Source: Chryseobacterium sp. (GTDB lineage Bacteria > Bacteroidota > Bacteroidia > Flavobacteriales > Weeksellaceae). Taken from it: DNA of 64,000 nt. The stretch lies in contig NZ_VOXE01000002.1 of NCBI RefSeq assembly GCF_008014695.1, positions 248,001-312,000 on the forward strand, read 5' to 3'. Made by a program: the position numbers and the translations under genes. This document shows positions 59,374 through 64,000 of the stretch, piece after piece (the first letter of the stretch is position 1; each line of letters starts with the position of its first letter). The notes beneath the pieces are model-generated. The model searched no databases. It saw only the letters and a program-made list of their open reading frames with translations, and was not told the origin of the DNA.

Positions 59374-60738
59374 TTATATTTGCGCATTTGCTGCTGCAAC
59401 AGGAATCGGATCTGCATAATTGGCCAGTCCGTAATTCTGGGTTAAACATAATTCAGGATTGTTCACATGCCACTCGAACTCATCACGGAAATGACGGATT
59501 GCAGCTGCAACCGGCCAGGCCGCGGCATCGCCGAGAGGACAAATGGTATTTCCTTCAATTTTTCTCTGTACATCCCAGAGTAGATCAATATCTGACATCG
59601 TTCCGTTTCCGGAATCGATTTTTTTAAGAATTTTATACATCCACGGCGTTCCTTCACGACAAGGCGTACACTGACCACAGCTTTCGTGGGCGTAAAATCT
59701 TGCCAAAGTCAGCGTGTGTTCTACGACGCACTGGTCTTCATCCAGGACAATAAAACCTCCGGAACCCATCATGGTTCCTGTGGCAAAACCGCCGTCTGCA
59801 AGAGATTCGTAATTCATAAGTCGCGGTTCGCCGTTGATGGTTTTCAGCAGTAAATTCGCGGGAACAATAGGAACGGAACTTCCACCCGGAATACAGGCTT
59901 TGAGTTTTTTACCGTTCGGAATTCCGCCGCAGTATTCATCAGAATAGATGAATTCTTCAACGCTGATCGTCATGTCGATTTCGTAAACGCCCGGTTTGTT
60001 GATGTTTCCGCAGGCTGAAATCAGTTTTGTTCCGGTAGATTTCCCAACACCGATTTTCGCATATTCTGCACCGGTGATATTGATAATTGGAACTACGGCA
60101 GCGATGGTCTCTACATTGTTGACCACCGTTGGAGATTCCCAAAGTCCTTTCACAGCCGGGAATGGCGGTTTAAGACGCGGATTTCCTCTTTTTCCTTCAA
60201 GGGATTCCAAAAGTGCGGTTTCTTCACCGCAAATATAAGCTCCGGCTCCTCTCTGAACATAAATTTCCAGATCGTAACCTGTCCCTAAAATATTTTTGCC
60301 TAAAAATCCGTTCTTTTTTGCTTCTTCAATGGCTTCTTCCAGAATTTCTGTAATCCACGCATACTCACCTCTGATGTAGATGTAGGAAAGATGGGCACCA
60401 AGCGCAAATGATGAAACAATCATCCCTTCAATCAAAAGATGCGGAATAAATTCCATTAAATAACGGTCCTTGAAAGTTCCCGGTTCGGATTCATCGGCAT
60501 TCACAACCAAATATCTCGGTACGCCTTCCGGTTTTGCCAGAAAACTCCACTTCAGTCCGGTAGGGAAACCTGCGCCGCCTCGACCGCGAAGACCGGAAGC
60601 TTTTACTTCTTCCAGAATTTCTTCAGGCGTCATCTTCAGGGCTTTATCCACCGAGTCGTAACCGCCCTGTTTGCGGTAAACGTCGAAATAGCGGATCCCC
60701 TCAATATGGGCGTCTTTAAGTAAAAGTTTTTTACTCAT
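59374..60738 (-). CDS. nuoF: NADH-quinone oxidoreductase subunit F
   Basis: NADH- and FMN-binding subunit of complex I, 454 residues. The glycine-rich NADH site is GLRGRGGAGFPTGLKW (about 50-65). FMN contacts are in NADESEPGTFKDR and YIRGEYAWITEILEEAI. The [4Fe-4S] cluster N3 is ligated by CGQCTPCREG (about 353-362) and a later Cys in NTICPLGDAAAWP. It starts 12 bases after nuoE. Confidence 0.97.
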   Translation of the reverse strand: MSKKLLLKDAHIEGIRYFDVYRKQGGYDSVDKALKMTPEEILEEVKASGLRGRGGAGFPTGLKWSFLAKPEGVPRYLVVNADESEPGTFKDRYLMEFIPHLLIEGMIVSSFALGAHLSYIYIRGEYAWITEILEEAIEEAKKNGFLGKNILGTGYDLEIYVQRGAGAYICGEETALLESLEGKRGNPRLKPPFPAVKGLWESPTVVNNVETIAAVVPIINITGAEYAKIGVGKSTGTKLISACGNINKPGVYEIDMTISVEEFIYSDEYCGGIPNGKKLKACIPGGSSVPIVPANLLLKTINGEPRLMNYESLADGGFATGTMMGSGGFIVLDEDQCVVEHTLTLARFYAHESCGQCTPCREGTPWMYKILKKIDSGNGTMSDIDLLWDVQRKIEGNTICPLGDAAAWPVAAAIRHFRDEFEWHVNNPELCLTQNYGLANYADPIPVAAANAQI

Positions 60739-60750
60739 TTTTTATTTAAA

Positions 60751-61260
60751 TTAGTCTAAAGCAACCTGTCCCTGTCTGCAAAGTTCAAGGATTTCGTCTA
60801 CTTTTTCTTTTGTTAAATTTTCGTGATAAAATTTGCCGAGCTGCATCATGGGTGCATAACCGCAGGCGCCGAGGCATTCTGCCGGTTTCAGCGTAAACAG
60901 TCCGTCTGGTGTTGTTTCACCGTCTTTTATGTTGAGACTTGAACGGAGATGATCAAGGATTTTTTCGCTTCCGTTCAGCATACAAGGTCCGGTTCTGCAG
61001 ACTTCCAGCACGTATTTACCAACCGGTTTCATATTGAACATGGAGTAAAAAGTAGCCACTTCATACACTTCAATTGGTTTAATATTCAGGACTTCTGCCA
61101 CATAATCCATTACCGGAACAGCCAGCCAGCCGCCGAATTCCTTCTGTGCTACATGCAGGATCGGAATCAAAGCTGATTTGTGCTTTCCTTCGGGATATCT
61201 TGCGATGATTTGATGAACCTGATCTAAAGTCTCAGGCTTAAAAGCAATAGTTTCGCTCAT
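60751..61260 (-). CDS. nuoE: NADH-quinone oxidoreductase subunit E
   Basis: [2Fe-2S] (N1a) subunit of complex I, 169 residues, in the NADH dehydrogenase module with NuoF and NuoG. Thioredoxin-like fold. The cluster ligands are CRTGPCMLNG (about 92-101) and CLGACGYAPMM (about 131-141). A 71-base gap separates it from nuoD. Confidence 0.97.
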   Translation of the reverse strand: MSETIAFKPETLDQVHQIIARYPEGKHKSALIPILHVAQKEFGGWLAVPVMDYVAEVLNIKPIEVYEVATFYSMFNMKPVGKYVLEVCRTGPCMLNGSEKILDHLRSSLNIKDGETTPDGLFTLKPAECLGACGYAPMMQLGKFYHENLTKEKVDEILELCRQGQVALD

Positions 61261-61331
61261 TATTGTATAGATTAAAGAACCGGAAGGAGCATTTATCTCA
61301 GCTTCTGTTCAATTTTCATTTTATTTTAAAA

Positions 61332-62555
61332 TCAGGCGTCCAGTTCTCCTGCAATTACATTTAAACTGCTTAAAGTCACCACTGCATCAGAGATAACGGA
61401 ACCTGTAATCATTTCAGGATAAGCCTGATAATAGATAAAACACGGTCTTCTGAAATGCAGTCGGTATGGAGTTCTCCCTCCGTCGCTTATCAGATAGAAA
61501 CCAAGCTCACCGTTTCCGCCTTCTACAGCATGGTATACTTCTCCTTTCGGAACATCGGTTTCTCCCATTACTATTTTGAAATGGTAAATCAGGGCTTCCA
61601 TTTTGGTGTAAACATCCGCTTTTTCAGGCAGATAAAAATCAGGAACATCTGCATGGAAAGGGCCTTCAGGAAGATTTTTAAGTGCCTGTTCGATGATTTT
61701 CAGACTTTCCCAGATTTCCTGCTGTCTCACCATAAAACGGTCGTAGGTATCGCCGCCGGTTCCGATCGGGATGTTGAAATCAAAATCTTCGTAAGAAGAA
61801 TAAGGCGTTGCAACCCTCACATCATAATCTACACCTGCTGCACGCAGATTCGGACCCGTAAACCCATAATTCAGTGCACGTTCTCCCGAAATGGGTCCTG
61901 CACCAATGGTACGGTCCATAAAAATCCTGTTTCTTTCGAGTAAGTTGTTGAACTCCTGGAACCTTTTCGGGAAAGTCTTCAGGAAATCGTTCAGAAGTTC
62001 GTGGAATTTAGGGGTGAAATCTCTTTCGAAACCTCCGATACGACCCATATTTGTGGTCATTCTGGCGCCACAAATCTGTTCATAAATATCGTAGATCCTT
62101 TCGCGCTCCTGAAACATATAGGTAAATCCGGTTAATGCACCGGTATCGACTCCAATTACCGCGTTGCACACCAAATGATCGGCAATTCTCGCCAGTTCCA
62201 TCATGATCACGCGCATATAATCAACCCTTTTGGGCACTTCTACGCCGATGAGTTTTTCAACTGTCATGTGCCATCCTAAATTGTTGATGGGCGCTGAACA
62301 GTAATTCATCCGGTCGGTAAGCGTCGTGATCTGGGTGAAATTCCTTCTTTCCGAGATTTTCTCAAAAGCGCGGTGAATATATCCCACAGTCTGCTCCGAG
62401 TGAAGGATTTTTTCTCCGTCCATCGTCAGAATATTCTGAAAAATTCCGTGTGTTGCAGGGTGGGTCGGTCCGAGATTGAGGGTATATAACTGCCCGTCGA
62501 TCTGTTCCTTGCTGTCGTACTGATTTAATATATTGGAGAGTGCGTTGTCTTTCAT
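61332..62555 (-). CDS. nuoD: NADH-quinone oxidoreductase subunit D
   Basis: Quinone-binding subunit of complex I, 407 residues. LNLGPTHPATHGIFQNILTM holds the histidine and GYIHRAFEKISERRNFTQI the conserved glycine-tyrosine near the quinone head. The C-terminal segment SLNVIAGELDA is near the family standard, which often ends in FGEVDR. It is separate from nuoC, in contrast to the nuoCD fusion of E. coli. Confidence 0.97.
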   Translation of the reverse strand: MKDNALSNILNQYDSKEQIDGQLYTLNLGPTHPATHGIFQNILTMDGEKILHSEQTVGYIHRAFEKISERRNFTQITTLTDRMNYCSAPINNLGWHMTVEKLIGVEVPKRVDYMRVIMMELARIADHLVCNAVIGVDTGALTGFTYMFQERERIYDIYEQICGARMTTNMGRIGGFERDFTPKFHELLNDFLKTFPKRFQEFNNLLERNRIFMDRTIGAGPISGERALNYGFTGPNLRAAGVDYDVRVATPYSSYEDFDFNIPIGTGGDTYDRFMVRQQEIWESLKIIEQALKNLPEGPFHADVPDFYLPEKADVYTKMEALIYHFKIVMGETDVPKGEVYHAVEGGNGELGFYLISDGGRTPYRLHFRRPCFIYYQAYPEMITGSVISDAVVTLSSLNVIAGELDA

Positions 62556-62594
62556 ATTTTTTTGGATTTAGGCATTAAGCAAAAGCTTAGGCTG

Positions 62595-63095
62595 TTATCT
62601 TCCGAACATGGCGTCGTCTTTATCGGTTCTGGTTCCGTCTTCGAGCCTGTATTCCTTCAGCATCGGATGATAACCGAGTTCCGGATCATTCAGGATCACC
62701 CGTAAATCAGGATGGCCTTTAAATTTAATGCCGTAAAAATCGAATGTTTCCCTTTCCATCCAGTTGGCAGCTGCAAAAAGTTCCGTTAACGAATCCACTT
62801 CGGCAAAATCTCTTGTCATAAAGGTTTTGAGACGGATCCTGTGGTTTTCAACCAGATTATGAAGGTGGTAAACCACGCCAATTTCTTTTTCAGGATTTTC
62901 AGGAAAATGGACCCCGCAGATATCCGTAAGAAAGGTGTAACCCAAGCTACTGTCTTTCATATGGTGCACCACTTTTTTCAGATCTTCCTTTTTTATTTCG
63001 AGCGTTAGCATCCCATAAGATTCTGACTGCGTGATGACCGATTCCGGAAATTCTCTTACAAGAGCTTCTGAGACAAAATCATTCGTAAATTCCAT
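62595..63095 (-). CDS. nuoC: NADH-quinone oxidoreductase subunit C
   Basis: Peripheral-arm subunit of complex I (30-kDa family), 166 residues. The signature is in NWMERETFDFYGIKFKGHPD (about 111-130) followed by RVILNDPELGYHPMLKEY. It supports NuoD and binds no cofactor. It lies three bases after nuoB and 39 bases before nuoD. Confidence 0.96.
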   Translation of the reverse strand: MEFTNDFVSEALVREFPESVITQSESYGMLTLEIKKEDLKKVVHHMKDSSLGYTFLTDICGVHFPENPEKEIGVVYHLHNLVENHRIRLKTFMTRDFAEVDSLTELFAAANWMERETFDFYGIKFKGHPDLRVILNDPELGYHPMLKEYRLEDGTRTDKDDAMFGR

Positions 63096-63098
63096 CCT

Positions 63099-63656
63099 TT
63101 AGTTTATTTTATAAGAGTCCAGTAATTCTTTATATTGAGGAAGATCTCTTCTTCTTAAACTTTCACTTTTCGAAAGGGCCTGAACCTGCATGAAACCTTC
63201 CAGAATCTGCTCCGGTCTTGGCGGGCAACCCGGAACGTACACGTCTACAGGAATTACCTTATCGATTCCCTGAAGAACCGAATACGTATCAAAAATTCCG
63301 CCGCTGCATGCGCAAGCTCCAACGGAAATGACCCATTTTGGTTCAGCCATTTGGGTGTAAACTTCTTTAAGAATTGGTCCCAGTTTTTTGGAAATCGTTC
63401 CGCAAACCATTAAAACATCGGCCTGTCTTGGAGAGAAACTCATTCTCTCGCCGCCGAAACGGGCAAGATCGTAGTTAGGACCCATCGTTGCCATAAATTC
63501 AATTCCGCAGCATGAAGTTGCGAAAGGAAGCGGCCATAAGGAAAGTGAACGCGCCATACCGATCAGACTGCTGAGTTGCGTAGCGAAAAATCCTTCGCCT
63601 TCGAAACCTGCAGGAGCGGGAGCGTTTGTATTTATTTGTGGTGTATTTTCTGACAT
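63099..63656 (-). CDS. nuoB: NADH-quinone oxidoreductase subunit B
   Basis: Carries the terminal [4Fe-4S] cluster N2 of complex I, which reduces quinone. It has 185 residues from the ATG at 63656 (MSENTPQ), preferred to an in-frame start upstream. Ligands are the adjacent cysteines in TSCCGIEFMA (about 46-55), plus GACACSGG and VPGCPPRPEQ. Confidence 0.97.
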   Translation of the reverse strand: MSENTPQINTNAPAPAGFEGEGFFATQLSSLIGMARSLSLWPLPFATSCCGIEFMATMGPNYDLARFGGERMSFSPRQADVLMVCGTISKKLGPILKEVYTQMAEPKWVISVGACACSGGIFDTYSVLQGIDKVIPVDVYVPGCPPRPEQILEGFMQVQALSKSESLRRRDLPQYKELLDSYKIN

Positions 63657-63712
63657 TTTTTTAATTTTTTTGATCTTAAATTTCAAGACCGTGGTTAACT
63701 AGAAAAAATATT

Positions 63713-64000
63713 TTACTTGTCCCAGTCCAAAGCACCTCTTTTAAGAACATATAAAAATCCTAAAAAGAAAATGGCAACAAAAGTGAGGACTGCAATGAAA
63801 CCGTCGATTCCAAATTCACGGAAATTGACAGCATAAGGGTAAAAAAATACAATTTCGATATCAAAAAGGACAAAAAGAATCGCGGTTAGAAAATATTTAA
63901 CGGAAAACGGACTTCTGGCGTCGCCCTGACTTTCAATTCCGCACTCAAAACTCTTGTTTTTATCAACTGTGGTGGTAGTAGGTTTCGGGCCTAAAAAATG
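63713..64000 (-). CDS. nuoA: NADH-quinone oxidoreductase subunit A, N-terminus cut by window edge
   Basis: The last 95 residues are visible; the first part lies beyond base 64000. The conserved loop KNKSFECGIESQGDARSPFS (with the quinone-proximal cysteine) is followed by FLTAILFVLFDIEIVFFYP, the second helix, and the third helix near GFIAVLTFVAIFFLGFLYV. The sequence ends KRGALDWDK. The first gene of the nuo operon, so its promoter lies outside the window. It is 57 bases ahead of the nuoB start. Confidence 0.95.
   Translation of the reverse strand, partial: HFLGPKPTTTTVDKNKSFECGIESQGDARSPFSVKYFLTAILFVLFDIEIVFFYPYAVNFREFGIDGFIAVLTFVAIFFLGFLYVLKRGALDWDK

Noticed and set aside
1-64000. Mobile elements, prophage, CRISPR arrays or defence islands
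   Set aside because: No transposase, integrase, phage, cas or defence gene, and no regularly spaced repeats were seen anywhere in the window.

Overview
This window is core chromosome from a member of the Bacteroidota, order Flavobacteriales, most like the Chryseobacterium/Kaistella group (family Weeksellaceae). The support is a type IX secretion plug protein (DUF5103), the lineage-restricted DUF4295 and DUF5606 proteins, many start sites preceded by the Bacteroidota promoter element TAnnTTTG with TTG about 20 bases upstream, a general lack of Shine-Dalgarno sequences, and AT-rich DNA. The placement rests on recognised protein families, not on a database search. No insertion sequence, prophage, CRISPR array or resistance island was seen, and no intergenic stretch exceeds 300 bases.

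Layout. 1-6.7 kb: chorismate synthase (cut by the left edge), a glycine-zipper lipoprotein, tRNA-Cys, an Nfu-type Fe-S carrier, ferrochelatase, the T9SS plug protein, a metallo-beta-lactamase-fold hydrolase and a thioredoxin-like protein. 6.7-14.5 kb: miaA, then a long rightward run yicC-gmk-dehydrogenase-nadA-folB-gamma carbonic anhydrase-orphan-GNAT-BrkB. 14.6-19.5 kb: PIF1-like helicase, luciferase-like oxidoreductase, ribB with a decayed GTP cyclohydrolase half, and a TPM-domain protein. 19.5-29.3 kb: fmt and recQ, an OmpA-type porin, folK and sppA back to back, a GlsB-type membrane protein, ftsY, the rpmB-rpmG-DUF4295 ribosomal cluster and a DUF2807 lipoprotein. 29.4-40.3 kb: envelope hydrolases (M3 and S9 peptidases, PAP2 phosphatase, a beta-lactamase-like hydrolase), YceI, a DODA-type dioxygenase, SixA and a zinc alcohol dehydrogenase. 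40.4-42.9 kb: ruvX-def-DUF5606-mazG.

42.9-49.8 kb is a leftward TetR-TolC-HlyD-ATPase-ATPase-permease-permease operon. It matches E. coli cecR-ybhGFSR in order, but the double ATPase YbhF is two genes. Overlapping palindromes at its promoter are a candidate operator.

49.9-64 kb is the leftward nuoA-N operon for respiratory complex I, with nuoA cut by the right edge. It carries a short NuoG, an outer-membrane-like protein gene between nuoF and nuoG, and a structured non-coding insert between nuoI and nuoH.

The window is largely housekeeping. I did not find a clear new defence or mobile system. The best leads are the nuo intergenic element, the extra gene in nuo, a secreted protein with a JAMM-like motif, the GC-rich perfect palindrome before ribB, the degenerate RibA half, and promoters so close to start codons that the mRNAs may be leaderless.
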